64,000 nt of DNA from NCBI GenBank assembly GCA_013398295.1, contig VZSF01005687.1, positions 973,550-1,037,549 of the forward strand. Reading direction: 5' to 3'. The translations under genes were made by a program, and so were the position numbers. The notes beneath the pieces were generated by a model that was not told the origin of the DNA, did not search any database, and saw nothing but the letters and a program-made list of their open reading frames with translations. Source of the DNA: Chionis minor. Its lineage: Eukaryota > Chordata > Aves > Charadriiformes > Chionididae. Below, piece by piece: positions 53,981 to 64,000 of the stretch (position 1 is the stretch's first letter; each line of letters starts with the position of its first letter).

Positions 53981-55439
53981 GAAATGTTCAGGAGTTCAGT
54001 AAAAAGAGACCTCTAATCTTGGCAGGTTTGCATATAGTCTGCAGTGGCCTGCTTGAGCAAATAGCTCTGATCTTGTCACCATGATGCCACAGACAATCGG
54101 TAAACCTTGCAGGGAAGATTGAGAGTCCTTCCACTAACAATGCATACATGCAAACGAAATTACGGACTGAAGTATCTGCTTCATGGATGGAATTTATCTA
54201 TAAGTGCAACATAAATTTTCTTGTAATCGGGAAATTATAATGTCATTTGTTACCTGGGTTGCTCTTCATATAGGACTATATATTTGTTAACTCTTTATGT
54301 AGCAGTAAAGATAGTTAGGTTGCATCACGTAATGTGTACTGTAGTTTAAAAGACAGAAATGAGCACATGCTTACCTAATAGTTACTTAAATATTATATTC
54401 TGTAAATATTGCATTCTAGAGTCTGCATTAGTGGCACTGCAATCCTTTTTTGCTTTCAAAAGACTGACAAAATTTTAATAGGAAATGCTTGCTTTTCATT
54501 AATTGTAAGAATGGTAAGGCTGTGGGGACAAAAAAGTGGAGGAAGTATGAAGAAATTATGTTTATAAAATTATTGATAAAGTTGGTGTTTTCTTCTTAAG
54601 GAGAAACTGTCTCCTTTTTTTCTTTTTTTTTCTTTTTTAAAATTGCACAGATTAAGAGCCTAAATGCTATTTCCATATATTAAGAAGGTGGTTTTGCCAA
54701 GTTTTTCATTTTCGTCTGAAAAACAAAGAGAGGACATGTCTGAAGAACAAATTCAGTCCCTACAGTAAAGAACACATCAACATCTAGGTTTTAAATATAG
54801 TTTTGCAAGTTACGATGACCTAATTAAGCATGGTCTCATTGGTAATGCCAGGTAATTCCCAAATTAGCATTTTTGCACAGGGTATAATTACAGCACCTTC
54901 CATCCAAATCACTTTTAACTGATTTAAAGGTTGTGGCTAGGCCTTCACAAATTGGAGGGGGAGAAGGGGAAGGAGGATCCTCACCACTTGTGCAGCAGCC
55001 AACCAGTTTACAACTGAGAGCACCCATCCACCACAGGGACCAAAGACACCCAGGTGACAGGTGACAGTCCTACAGCCTGTGCTTGCCTGTAGAGTCTTAC
55101 AGGAACCTACTTCAGTCATGTAGAGTCCACAGCTGCCGGACTGGCCACCTTCTGTCATAGTCTAGTGAGAGGCTCTCGTCTATATGGCACAGTGTCTCAG
55201 GCTTAGCACAGAGAAACCTACTCTCCCGAAAGTTTTTGCTGCTCCCAGAATGAGAGCTCTTGTCCTCGTGGAGTTTCTCACAACATTCCCTCTAAGATGG
55301 AATGTGTCTGGCACTGTGAAAATGTTTCCTGTGGAAATTGTTTTCTGGTATCAACAGAATTCCATGTCTTAAATAATTTTGGTTCAGAGAAAAGCTTTTA
55401 AACCTGAGTGTCCGCTGCATACTTCCTTTTCACATGTGG

Positions 55440-55510
55440 GCTAAGTAAAATGCTGTAACGTGTCCAAGGTTGTACAGGAATACATGGAAATTTGTAAAAG
55501 AGTAGGATGA
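55440..55510 (+). repeat. Possible MIR-like SINE scrap, opposite orientation
   Basis: taacgtgtccaaggttgtac followed by aggaatacatgg recalls the reverse-complement MIR segment 'taacttgcccaaggtcacacaggaa'. Only one block is recognisable, so this is tentative. Confidence 0.3.
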
Positions 55511-55547
55511 CGTGAATTAACTCTTAAAGCAAATAGTGCTATACAGA

Positions 55548-55622
55548 CTAAAATGTACTAGAATATAGTATATTTTAGTTTTCATAGTACTATTTTTAAT
55601 TCAATATTCTAGTATATTTTAA
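55548..55622. repeat. Imperfect inverted repeat (19-bp arms, 37-nt loop)
   Basis: The left arm at 55,548-55,566 (ctaaaatgtactagaatat) pairs with the right arm at 55,604-55,622 (atattctagtatattttaa) with 17 of 19 matches; the g/t mismatch could be a G-U wobble in RNA. The loop contains another copy of the agtatattttag word, so the arms are part of a small family of local repeats of about 12 bp. Confidence 0.75.
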
Positions 55623-58600
55623 TTCTGCAAATTGCTAACTACTCTGTTCCTTTATAGTATTAGAAAACTACAGAAATGTTCTTGTATTACTTGGAAGTGC
55701 TTTGTGCTGTGATCCTACCACAAAACATCAGAATTTTTTATTTGGTTGATGTGTTACTACATAAGTCCTTTTTGCCAGTTAAAAGAAGTATTAACTTAAT
55801 AATTTTGAGAATATAGAAACCATTATACTAAAATGGGGCAAAAGCTCATTAAATTGTGGAAATTAGATTTAAGGCAGGTTGCTCAGTTGTGCATATTTCC
55901 TATGGAATTCATAATTGCTTCTTGAAGGTTCACCAGCCCTACTGTAAGGAATCCCAGTGCCTTCAGCACTTCCTGAGCTCATCCTCATTCATCCCACCCT
56001 TTTCCCATATCCTCATCCTTTCTCTTTCCCAAAGAGACCAAAATATGTGAAACTGGCTGGATTGAATAGGCAGGAGTATGACCTGAAGCTGGTATATATA
56101 AATACATATCTATGCCTTTTTCCTCACTATCCTAGGTACATTCTGCAATCCCTCTCAAGCTTCAGATTTCACCTTGCACTGATAAGGCACAAAGTCTCTT
56201 CTTAGCCTTCTTGGGAAACACTGTCTGCATTTACAGTGTCCTGCAAGATGACATTTTCAGACACTGCTTGAGCCACGATCCTGAAACAGCCCCATGCTGC
56301 CAATATGTATGTATACCTCACTAGGCCATGGGGGAAAGCATGCGACTGTCACCTCTCTAAAAATGCTGTGGCAGAACCAGGGCACCCTTCTCTTCTCATT
56401 TACAGGGCTGGCCATGCCGTCACATCAGTCACTGGAGCCCTTCCAGGAGGAAGGACACATTACACAAGAACTCCACAAGAAATTCTAGATTTAGAACAAC
56501 TATGAATGTGTTTGCAACCAAACCAAAACTTCCTTCACCCCCCAGCCATCAATGAAATGTTGTTCAAGCAGACCAGCAGACAGTATGAGACTCTATGTGC
56601 ATATGTCGCACGCATCCACACAGTCCTTTGGCTTTCAGAGGCTAAAGTTTTCACTTAGCCCCAAGTACTGGCTAACTCACACTTCAATTGTGCCACCCAG
56701 CTGCTGGCATCACAACAGCTCTGCGAGCCAAAACCACCCCATGGCTGGCCTTCAGCCAGCAAAGGTGCATAAATGTTGACCTGATGGTAGCAGGGCCAGC
56801 GTACCACCATAAGAGAACACACAGATTCATCCACAAAGAAAATTTGTCTTTACTTGGTTAGAAAACATTTCTTGGTGCTGCTTTCCAGACCAGGTTCTCC
56901 TTAGGCACTCAGACATGCCCTGTCTAGGAATATATCCACTGGTTGCTTGAACTGCAAACTGAAGTACAGAGCTCCATGTTTATTTCCTGGACAGATAATC
57001 CCACCTTACCTTCTTCCCACCCTCAAATCCTGTTCTCTTCCTCATTAAGATCAGGCAGCTGAGAAATCCTGTAGGGTCAGATGTTAGTGACTCCCTTGGC
57101 CCTGGTTCCTTTGAACTCGTGCTATAGAGTGTTCTTATGCTGAAGAAAAAGGACTCTGTTGCCCATCTCTGTAGTGTTAGTTAACAAAGGGAACAAGGTA
57201 TGTCCTGACGAATATTTGTAGTCCTCAGAAAGGAGCAGGAACTGTGTTCTTGCTGCTTGGAGTGAGCAGTTGAGACAGGTGCATAACATGATTGTACTGA
57301 ATACAGTGAACAGACGTAAAAAAAGTCCTTGGACAATCTCCAAAGCTAACTTCAGCACAGAGCCAAGAATTTGAGTGTTGAAAAGACCTGCCTGGCAAGA
57401 CTGGAGGCAAGGGATGTATCTCTAATAGCCATATGTGATGTACTGGGGGATGGGAGGGTGGGCTGCCATATTATGTTAAGACAATTGCTGAATGCCTGGT
57501 CAAACACCCTCAGATGTTACTTAGATGCAGATGTCTACAGCTTTCTCTGGTGAGACTCAGTGTCACTTAACATCAAATATTGCCAAATACCCACTAAAAA
57601 TAGGGCATTGTTAGACTGTTGACACTTAACTTCTTTGGGAAGCTCCAGTTAAAGATGGTATTTTTGTTACAGTCTTTTGGTTTTCACTCTGACAGTCTCT
57701 CGTGGAAATGTGGGCAGCCAAGACCTGGCTCCCTTCTTGTTTCAGAAATTTCAACACAGTTTAGAGGTCTCTGGAGGAGAGAGAGACCCTCTGGCCAGTG
57801 TTGGGAGAGTTTTAGTTGATTGTAGGAAACAGTGGAGAGGGGTGACATTTCCGAGGCCCAGATGTGTTCCTTGTGAAAGTGCCTTCAGTCAGTCAAGTGC
57901 CATCAGATATTAGTTAAAGTCGTATCTTTACGTGTATTGGCCAGTGGAGAGCTGTCACAGGATGTGAATTTTCTAGATAGATAAGGAACAAATCAGGTGC
58001 CATTTGAGCAGCATTTTAAGGCTGCAGAGATGGCATGCTAGTTCGGATGCTTTCAATGCAGCACTCGTAAGGAGCTGCGGTGAATGTGAATGTGGACGTG
58101 TGCGTAATAAATCATCATTGCAATTTGACAGCTCCATGGCTTGAGCTTAAAAGTTAGGCAGAGCTCTTTGAGCTGTCCTTTTCTCTTTACACCCCTAATT
58201 ATATCCCCTGTGAAAAGAGAAGAAAGCCAAAAATTATGCATGTTAAAACCCTCAGCGTTACCTTACAAGTCTCAGCGAAGATGGAAGGAAATCCCCTACA
58301 TGATGGAGAATTTTGTGAATGGCGATCCTAACTGTAACTTTATATATGGCAACTTTCAATTTGTGTTGTGCTGCCTTTCCCTTTTACCAGGAAGATTATT
58401 AAAAGTCATAACAACAGAGCCTCTAGTCCTCTCCCTCTGTGCAGGCTTAACTCTGCAAATCTTCCTCCTCTACTGTCATTTGAGAACAAATCCTGGCTTG
58501 TCTACATCCAGCCTTCTTTCTCAACAGCTCCCTATGTCTGCCTCTGGTGTTCAGAGATGCCAAAAGAGTTGTGATGTTCAGGCTCAAAAGACATTGCATG

Positions 58601-59984
58601 CCGAGTAATTCTTCTTCTCAGCAATGCTTACTTACCAGATGACTCAGTAACTTCCAAAAACTTCATGCTGTTCTTCCTTCCTCTCATCTTAGCGCTGTGT
58701 AGTGATGCATATGCTTCTGGCAACTGTAAAAACACTGTATCTGCCTAACACAGCTAGAGCCTCCTTTAAACTCAAAAGCAGAAAAATGTGTGCAGGCATT
58801 CTTCTCTGAACACAGAATTTCTCTGTGACCTAAAACACAGATAAGCTTCGCTTATAGAAGATTAAATAATCAAAGGAAAATAGTGGTGCTAGCAAAGAGA
58901 GAAGTGGAGAAACAATTGCAATGTATTTGGCAGGAGCCATGATTGAATATACAAAAAGATCGTTGCAGTTCTTTGTTCACAGAGCTCCCCAGCTTCTGAC
59001 TTCTTATGGAACGTGATCCTGACATCTGGGATGTGGCCTCTAGGAAGAAAAATAGAAAACACTGCCCACACTACAGAAAGATTTACAGCAATTTTTTTTC
59101 TTCAGCAGAGTTTTTGCTCCAGTCATAGAATTGAACTGTTAAATCAGACAACAAAAACCTGGAGCAGAACATCTCAGCCAGCTTGTCTTTATGTAAACAG
59201 CTGCATAGAAATGCACCTTGATAAGTGAGTCCTAGTGGTGAATGCGCTCATGGATGTTTAGCTAGCATTTGGGGGGAGGATATTTTTCACACCTACTGCT
59301 CTGTAAATACTTCTCTACTGAATGAGAGAATTTGTCTTCCTAGCTTCTAAGCAGAATTGTGTTACCTATTAGAGTAGTTAACCTGGGTCTTCATATGGTA
59401 AGTGATTGAATAAGGAAGACAAAGCCAGTGTGTGAGAGTTCAAGGCACATATATAGCTATATAAGTAAAGCTAATATGCACACAAAGGGAAAAAATGTGA
59501 TTCAAGCCCTAGTTCTTGTAGGTTATAAGGGCAGAAGAGACATTTCCCTCTGATGGTTAGTTACTTCCGTGTCTAGCAGCTACTACGATCATGAGGGTAG
59601 AAGTTAAATAGATTAGGATAATTAAGCAAAACATACCTCAAAAGATGGGTCTCGGAACAAGAATGATAGGTGTGTAAGGTGTATAAGGTGTGTAAATCAG
59701 TCTTGAGTCCCTCACACTTCACTCAGAGACAATTTATGTCCTATGACCCTTTGCAAAGCTGAAGACATAAAGTGACTGAACCAAAGTAGTAAGTAGTGCC
59801 AACAATTACGAAAAGGCAGAGTAACTTCAGCTACTGAGGGTTTTAGAGTAAATCACTGCAGACATCAGTGAATTTTTGATAACACCTGCCCCTGCCAGCA
59901 TTTTAGCAAGGCAGTCCAGTCTGATATCCCAATGGAATAGTTTTACTGTAAAGTCTTATTTTTGTTTTAGTCATAATATTTCTA

Positions 59985-60000
59985 TTGCACTATTTTTCAG
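59985..60000 (+). promoter_or_regulatory. JPH1: 3' splice acceptor of JPH1 exon 4
   Basis: The tract atgcactatttttcag ends in AG at 59,999-60,000. Joining here to the exon 3 donor restores the reading frame through a Gly codon split one base plus two bases, giving the family's QPGPDY junction. Confidence 0.92.
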
Positions 60001-60662
60001 GCCCTGATTATATCAAACAAAAATTTCAAGAAGGAATGGAGGTGAAAGAAAAATCTGAAGAAAAGGTTCAGGAAAAGCCACCTACCCCAAAGGAGTCACC
60101 TCACTTTTATCGAAAAGGTACTACACCCCCTCGAACCCCGGAAGCAAGTCCAAGGCATAGTCCTCCTCTTTCTTCTGAGCTTTCTCCTTCGAAACAACTG
60201 AAAAAGCAAAGCTCCACTTCTGGGGCGAGACTCAGTCAAGAAAAAAAGCTTTTGGCCACTGAGAACATAACACCCACAATTAACAAGCCTTTATATTCAA
60301 AAGCACCAATGAAGGAGGAAGTAGCTGTGAAACACCAGTCAAAGTTTTCAGCCCATCACAATCCCATCAGCACAGAGAATGGGGAGCTGCATGATCACTA
60401 CCATGGCTATTATGTAAAAATGAATCCAACAGTGCTTCCACAGGAGCTCAGGGAAGAAGATGAATATGTCAACCCGTCACCGTCAACACTTGCACGGATA
60501 CCACCCTCACAGAAGCCAAGTCCTGCTAGATCTGGGGGTAAGCCAGATGCCAAAGAAAACAAACCTGACACAAAAATTAAGAAACCAGAATTTGCTGCAC
60601 CAAAGAACCCAGCTAATAATGAACCACATTCAGCAGTGGAAAAAGAAGTAGAAAACAGCTCG
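60001..60662 (+). CDS. JPH1: JPH1 exon 4: divergent Pro/Ser/Lys-rich region (internal coding exon)
   Basis: Internal exon of junctophilin-1, 662 bp: two bases that complete the Gly codon begun in exon 3, then 220 codons ending exactly at a codon boundary (phase 1 in, phase 0 out). The acceptor is ctatttttcag at 59,990-60,000 and the donor is gtgagt at 60,663, a near-ideal consensus. The exon begins PDYIKQKFQEG. A conserved block KPPTPKESPHFYRKG at residues 25-39, followed by a TPP.TPEASP run, is rich in proline-directed Ser/Thr sites. A HDHYHGYYVK motif sits near residues 130-139 and a Lys-rich stretch (KPDAKENKPDTKIKKPE) near residues 180-196. This is the 'divergent' cytoplasmic linker of junctophilins between the joining helix and the C-terminal SR anchor, and it is predicted to be disordered. 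The anchor is encoded by the next exon, which is not in the window. An open frame runs upstream to 59,985, but those 16 bases are intronic acceptor sequence, so the Met there is not a start. Confidence 0.96.
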
Positions 60663-60668
60663 GTGAGT
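60663..60668 (+). promoter_or_regulatory. JPH1: 5' splice donor of JPH1 exon 4
   Basis: gtgagt follows ...GAAAACAGCTCG. It matches the U1-binding consensus at all six intronic positions, so efficient splicing is expected. The exon ends in phase 0, as needed for the final anchor exon of JPH1. Confidence 0.92.
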
Positions 60669-60788
60669 ATTGCAAGAAACCTTTTCACTTTCACTGCCCT
60701 TTTGCTTCCTAGTGCTGAGCTCTGCAACCTGCAGACAGGCAAAGCTCACTTCTTTCAGATCTTCATCTGCATACAGTCTGCTAGCTAG
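60663..60788 (+). other. JPH1: In-frame intron 4 read-through extension of exon 4
   Basis: If the exon 4 donor were not used, the reading frame would stay open for 41 codons beyond Ser-Ser and stop at the tag ending at 60,788. The added tail starts VSIARNLFTFTALLLPSAEL, mildly hydrophobic at first, and ends IQSAS. The product would lack the normal C-terminal SR anchor. A canonical AATAAA lies at 61,677-61,682. Nothing in the sequence proves use; a 41-codon open stretch is not rare by chance. Confidence 0.25.
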
Positions 60789-60929
60789 AACCCACTACAC
60801 CAGAGTGGAGAGAGGAACAAACATTCCAGTCCTTTATATTATCCTTTTTAAAAACTGGGAAGGGGTAGTTGATAGCTAGATACTGACAATTTTGAAATGT
60901 GAATCCCTATTGCATCCATAAATACCTAA

Positions 60930-61020
60930 GTGTGTTAGTGTGTTTATGTGTGTATATATGCGCATTTGGTGTGGGTGTGTGTGAATACATATTTGCAGAT
61001 ATACATGTATGTATATCTTT
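60930..61020. repeat. TG/TA-rich simple sequence
   Basis: Alternating purine-pyrimidine blocks: gtgtgttagtgtgtttatgt, gtgtatatatgcgcat, gggtgtgtgtgaatacat and acatgtatgtatatc. An interrupted microsatellite about 270 bases after exon 4. Confidence 0.7.
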
Positions 61021-61643
61021 TTTTCCCTCTGCTCAAAACAATGTTCATTGTACTCCAGTGGATAACTGGGCAGTACTGGGAATTACACTCGTTCTCTTCC
61101 CTAAAGGTCTACTTTTGACTACTATTGGAGTCAGGATGCTGGCCTGTGGTCTGGCCCAGCCTATACAATCTCCCATTTTCTTCTCTGTGTTCGTTGTAGG
61201 CTCTGAAAACAGGCAATTTTTCATCAAAATACAAACTGTTTTAAAATACACGCTTCTAACAATGCTGGCGTTTTACAGTGATGTGAAAAATTTTACTTTC
61301 TTTTTTATCAGGAAACAGAAGGAAATTTAAAACTATACATTCAGATCCCTGTGAATCTGAATCTCATTATTATTTAGAAATAATAGAAGTATAAATAGTT
61401 TTGCAGAAAAGGAGAGATGACTAATAGCATTTCTATTCCATGTTAGGAGAAAAAGGCAGGTTATCGAACTGAGAACGTCTGATGATGATAAAATTATTTC
61501 TGGGCCAAAAGAAACTCAGGAAACTGTTAGTTGTATATCCTAAAGTTAATCTTCAGTGAATGAGGAGGTCTAGATCATTGTGATAATGTTTCTTTTTAAT
61601 AAGCATTGTTTCTCTGAATCATTTTTGGTACTCCAGTAGGGGG

Positions 61644-61658
61644 AAAAAAAAAAAAAAA
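61644..61658. repeat. A15 homopolymer
   Basis: Fifteen A after ccagtaggggg. Simple repeat. Confidence 0.9.
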
Positions 61659-61789
61659 GTGTCATTATTTAGATGGAATAAACAGAATGACCCATTTAAT
61701 GAGATCCAGATAGCCTAGCGCTGATCTTGGGCAAAACATGAATAATTGACACTAGACTTCATTAATAAAGGATTTAAAAATAAAGAGGT

Positions 61790-62730
61790 GTGAGAATTTC
61801 CAACCAGCATGCATTGTAAAAGATCTTGTCAAACAAGCTTGACATCTTCAGGTGTAACAGAGGAGTCATATCTCCAGTCAAGGTCACTTGATTTGCTTTT
61901 ACACAGTTATTTATTCTGACAAGGAAGCCAGAGTAATGCAAAGGCTAAATGTCATTTTAAAATAATTTTTTAAAAACTGACTGATGGTTCACAAAAAGTA
62001 ATTGGAAAAACATCTGCAGTTGGTCTAGGGAGGTTATTCTTGGATTAATTGTGCTGCTTTATTTTATTAACACTCCTATTAATGACATGGAAAAGGACGT
62101 AGAAGTGTTACCCATAAAGTTTACAGAAGACACAGAGACCAGGAAACTGAAAAATAATGAAGACAACAGATCACCAATACAAATGGATCCAAGTCACCTG
62201 ATAAGAAAGATGCAAGTATAATTATCCATACGCAGCACAGCAAAATGTAGGATCATTTATATTGAAAGACAGCTAATAGAGCCTGGCCATGCAGGATCAG
62301 AACTGGAAAAGGTTGGTGGATCAGGAGCAAGAGAGGCAACTGAGCATGAGCTCCCTGTCTGCTGCTGTTGTTCAGGGACGTTAATATAATCCTCAGATTT
62401 ATCAACAGGAAAGATTAAGCAAGAGTACATGTGAGTCTGTTTTATCTGGTTTTGGCACTGGTGCAACCACTTCTGGAATAAAATGCAGTGTCCATAAATC
62501 AGGGATTTAAAACGAAAAAAACCTTACGGGAAAGTGCCACGAAGAGCTGCAAGAATGATGAAAACATATCTTACAATGAAAGATTCAAGGCAAAACAACC
62601 TGACACGTTAAATCCCTTTCTGTAAGTACTTTATAAAATAGTTTCCCAAGCTACCAGGCAAATGTTTAAGAAGATCCAGCAGCTAGACAGATTTAGATAA
62701 AAGTCTTGTTTTAAGTTGCTTTTAATGAGA
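61790..62730 (+). repeat. Ancient CR1/L3-type LINE fragment (reverse transcriptase region)
   Basis: In plus orientation the order is: cattgtaaaagatcttgtca; a ctgatggttcac segment; cactcctattaatgacatgg (the 'FNIFINDM' part of RT); aagtttacagaagacacaga (the 'KFADDT' part, now degraded); tggtgcaaccacttctggaa; tgccacgaagagctgcaaga; and atgtttaagaagatccagca. This is the body of a CR1/L3 LINE with small internal losses. All reading frames are broken. Ends are approximate. Confidence 0.7.
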
Positions 62731-63837
62731 TTAATTAAATGTAACATCAGTTTTCAGATGCCGAGTTTTTGGAGCCGTCACTGAATAGTTCGATAATGAG
62801 CATTTTGCTAAGATGATATCCTCTAGTTTAACAGGGAGCTCGTATTCTGTTTTGTGCGGATCAAAGTAGATGTTCACAGTGGTTTTGTAATCTGCAAATC
62901 TGTATTACAGCTGATATCAGCCCTTTAACCTTCCAAATCTCACAGATATGACTCCTATGTAGGGTAACAGAAAGCTGTCAGGCTTGTAAATGTTGAGCGA
63001 GCACACACAGGATTTTAGCCTGAATTGGAATTTTTCGTTCAGCCCTGGTGAAAATAAGTGGCTAGAAATAGTCCTTGTTTTTCCTGCATTCCATCCAAAC
63101 CAATTTATGGTTTGGAACTGAGGAAGTCTTCACCTTTAGAAGCCAAGTACAGCACCTAAACAGCAGCTTATTGATCTTCTAGAATAATCAGGGTAAGACC
63201 CATGAACCTATAGCCTGTTATCAGGAAAGGTGGAAGAGTAATGAGATATTGTACATTAGCTACTGTTTGTTTACTGATATTACAGGTCCTCTGGGAACTG
63301 TCCCTCTGCTTGATTTGGAAAACACTAATTGCATTATTCTTATTATCAGCATTTCAAGAAGGAAGACGGGTAGAGTTTAGGAACTCGTTTTTAATATAAC
63401 AGCATTTTAAGATATATGCAAATGTATGTGTTTTTTCCAAAGGTGTCTTCCATATGTGTCCATAAATTTGCCCTTAAAGAATAAATTTCCTACATGCTTA
63501 TTTCTTTAACGTGCTGAAATGAGTAAAAATCCTAAAACAATTAAAGCAGAAAGGTGTAGCTACTGGCCTATCAGACCAAGGGAGAGTCTTAATACAGAAT
63601 GACTGTTAACACTGCTTGGAGACTTTTCTTTTTAATTTTTGGTATCACTTCTCAGCTTCAGAAAAACAGTAGCATATTCTGCAGTGCTCCTGGACTGAGC
63701 TGAATAGTGTGCTGGAGTTATGCAGTGACTGACATAAGAGTGCAGTTATTGAAGAGAAGTCAGATTACTGTACTTTTCTCTATCCCAAACACTTCTGAAT
63801 GTTGAGAGACTTCAGAATTCTAGGGCTGCATTGGGGA

Positions 63838-63850
63838 TTTTTTTTTTTTT
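63838..63850. repeat. T13 homopolymer
   Basis: Thirteen T after ttgggga. Simple repeat. Confidence 0.9.
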
Positions 63851-64000
63851 AATCTGTAATTGCAATTGCTTTATAGTCATCCTGACAAATGATTTTATTG
63901 AGGTTTGAAAGTAAGTCTGCCTTAGATCCTCCATAAATATTTAAAAATGTATTTGTGAAGAAATATAAAGACAAAAGAAACTCAGTCCTATGAAAAGAGC

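Larger units (their letters stand above)
40476..60000 (+). other. JPH1: JPH1 intron 3 (complete, 19.5 kb)
   Basis: Bounded by donor gtaatt after exon 3 and acceptor tatttttcag before exon 4; a phase 1 intron. By region: 41,015-41,209 holds a duplicated double E-box. 41,610-42,060 is a minus-strand LINE relic. 42,060-45,480 is plain AT-rich sequence. 45,580-45,790 is a GC-richer, C-rich patch. 46,880-47,660 is purine-rich on the plus strand. 47,660-53,680 shows nothing I can name (the single N is at 51,988). 53,690-53,980 is a MIR-like SINE relic. 55,440-55,510 is a possible second SINE scrap. 55,548-55,622 is an inverted repeat. 55,630-59,980 is ordinary intronic sequence with only short, unconvincing open frames. 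Confidence 0.93.
1..64000 (+). other. JPH1: JPH1 gene, partial (3' half; both ends outside the window)
   Basis: The whole window is best read as the inside of one transcription unit on the plus strand. Two coding exons are visible; the first two exons (MORN repeats) and the last exon (transmembrane tail plus 3' UTR) are not. I looked for MORN-type Gly-x-Tyr-x-Gly-x-Trp repeats in the open frames and found none, and found no frame after 60,662 encoding a junctophilin-like C-terminal hydrophobic anchor. In striated muscle, JPH1 holds T-tubule and sarcoplasmic reticulum membranes together at the triad. That the gene extends to base 1 is an inference from exon order: exon 2 must lie upstream of exon 3 and is not seen here. 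Confidence 0.85.
60663..64000 (+). other. JPH1: JPH1 intron 4 (5' part)
   Basis: Starts at the strong donor gtgagt and runs off the window. It holds an in-frame read-through stretch to 60,788, a TG/TA-rich simple-repeat stretch near 60,930-61,020, an A15 run at 61,644-61,658, an ancient CR1/L3 LINE fragment at about 61,790-62,730, and a T13 run at 63,838-63,850. No exon with a junctophilin-like transmembrane tail is visible. Confidence 0.85.

Noticed and set aside
58141..58608. A 155-codon plus-strand frame before exon 4
   Set aside because: No family resemblance, and it overlaps another frame of similar quality; it contains no splice-bounded segment fitting JPH1 phases.
60899..61330. A 143-codon hydrophobic frame just after exon 4, considered as the missing JPH1 membrane-anchor exon
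   Set aside because: It is built largely from TG/TA simple sequence, does not resemble the junctophilin C-terminal anchor, and has no acceptor in the right phase at a sensible point.
1..64000. tRNA, rRNA, known microRNA, CRISPR array or bacterial/phage genes
   Set aside because: I saw no cloverleaf-like sequence with intact A and B boxes, no regularly spaced repeat array and no prokaryotic gene organisation; a covariance-model scan would be needed to exclude small RNAs fully.

Overview
This is vertebrate nuclear DNA, almost certainly from a bird. It is AT-rich and sparsely coding. It carries two CR1 retroposon tails of the kind typical of avian genomes (3' ends at 11,427-11,545 on the minus strand and 28,330-28,720 on the plus strand) and several much older CR1/L3-type LINE fossils. 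One ambiguous base (N at 51,988) marks it as assembly sequence. There are no prokaryotic signals: no operons, no CRISPR, no bacterial insertion sequences. The species cannot be fixed from the window.

The only protein-coding gene I can support is junctophilin-1 (JPH1) on the plus strand, and only its 3' half is here. Two internal coding exons are clear. Exon 3 (40,357-40,475) encodes the end of the alanine-rich joining helix. Exon 4 (60,001-60,662) encodes the divergent Pro/Ser/Lys-rich linker. Their splice phases join perfectly: exon 3 leaves one base and exon 4 supplies two, together making a Gly codon. The MORN-repeat exons (1 and 2) must lie before base 1, and the last exon with the C-terminal membrane anchor must lie after base 64,000. 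So bases 1-40,356 are read as intron 2 (over 40 kb, 5' end not in window), 40,476-60,000 as intron 3 (19.5 kb), and 60,663-64,000 as the start of intron 4.

Junctophilins staple the plasma membrane/T-tubule (through the N-terminal MORN repeats) to the sarcoplasmic reticulum (through the C-terminal transmembrane helix). The exons here make the spacer between those two anchors.

The introns hold mostly unremarkable AT-rich sequence plus transposon fossils: minus-strand CR1/L3 relics at about 2,865-3,290, 7,680-7,930, 33,555-34,960 and 41,610-42,060; a plus-strand one at about 61,790-62,730; and a MIR-like tRNA-SINE relic at about 53,690-53,980. There are also homopolymer runs, a 29-bp tandem repeat, two notable inverted repeats, a duplicated double E-box just after exon 3, and a CpG-bearing GC-richer patch about 2.3 kb before exon 3. 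I found no convincing previously undescribed biological system. The most useful leads are the E-box cluster, a possible read-through (anchor-less) JPH1 isoform after exon 4, and the odd 37.2-38.1 kb block.
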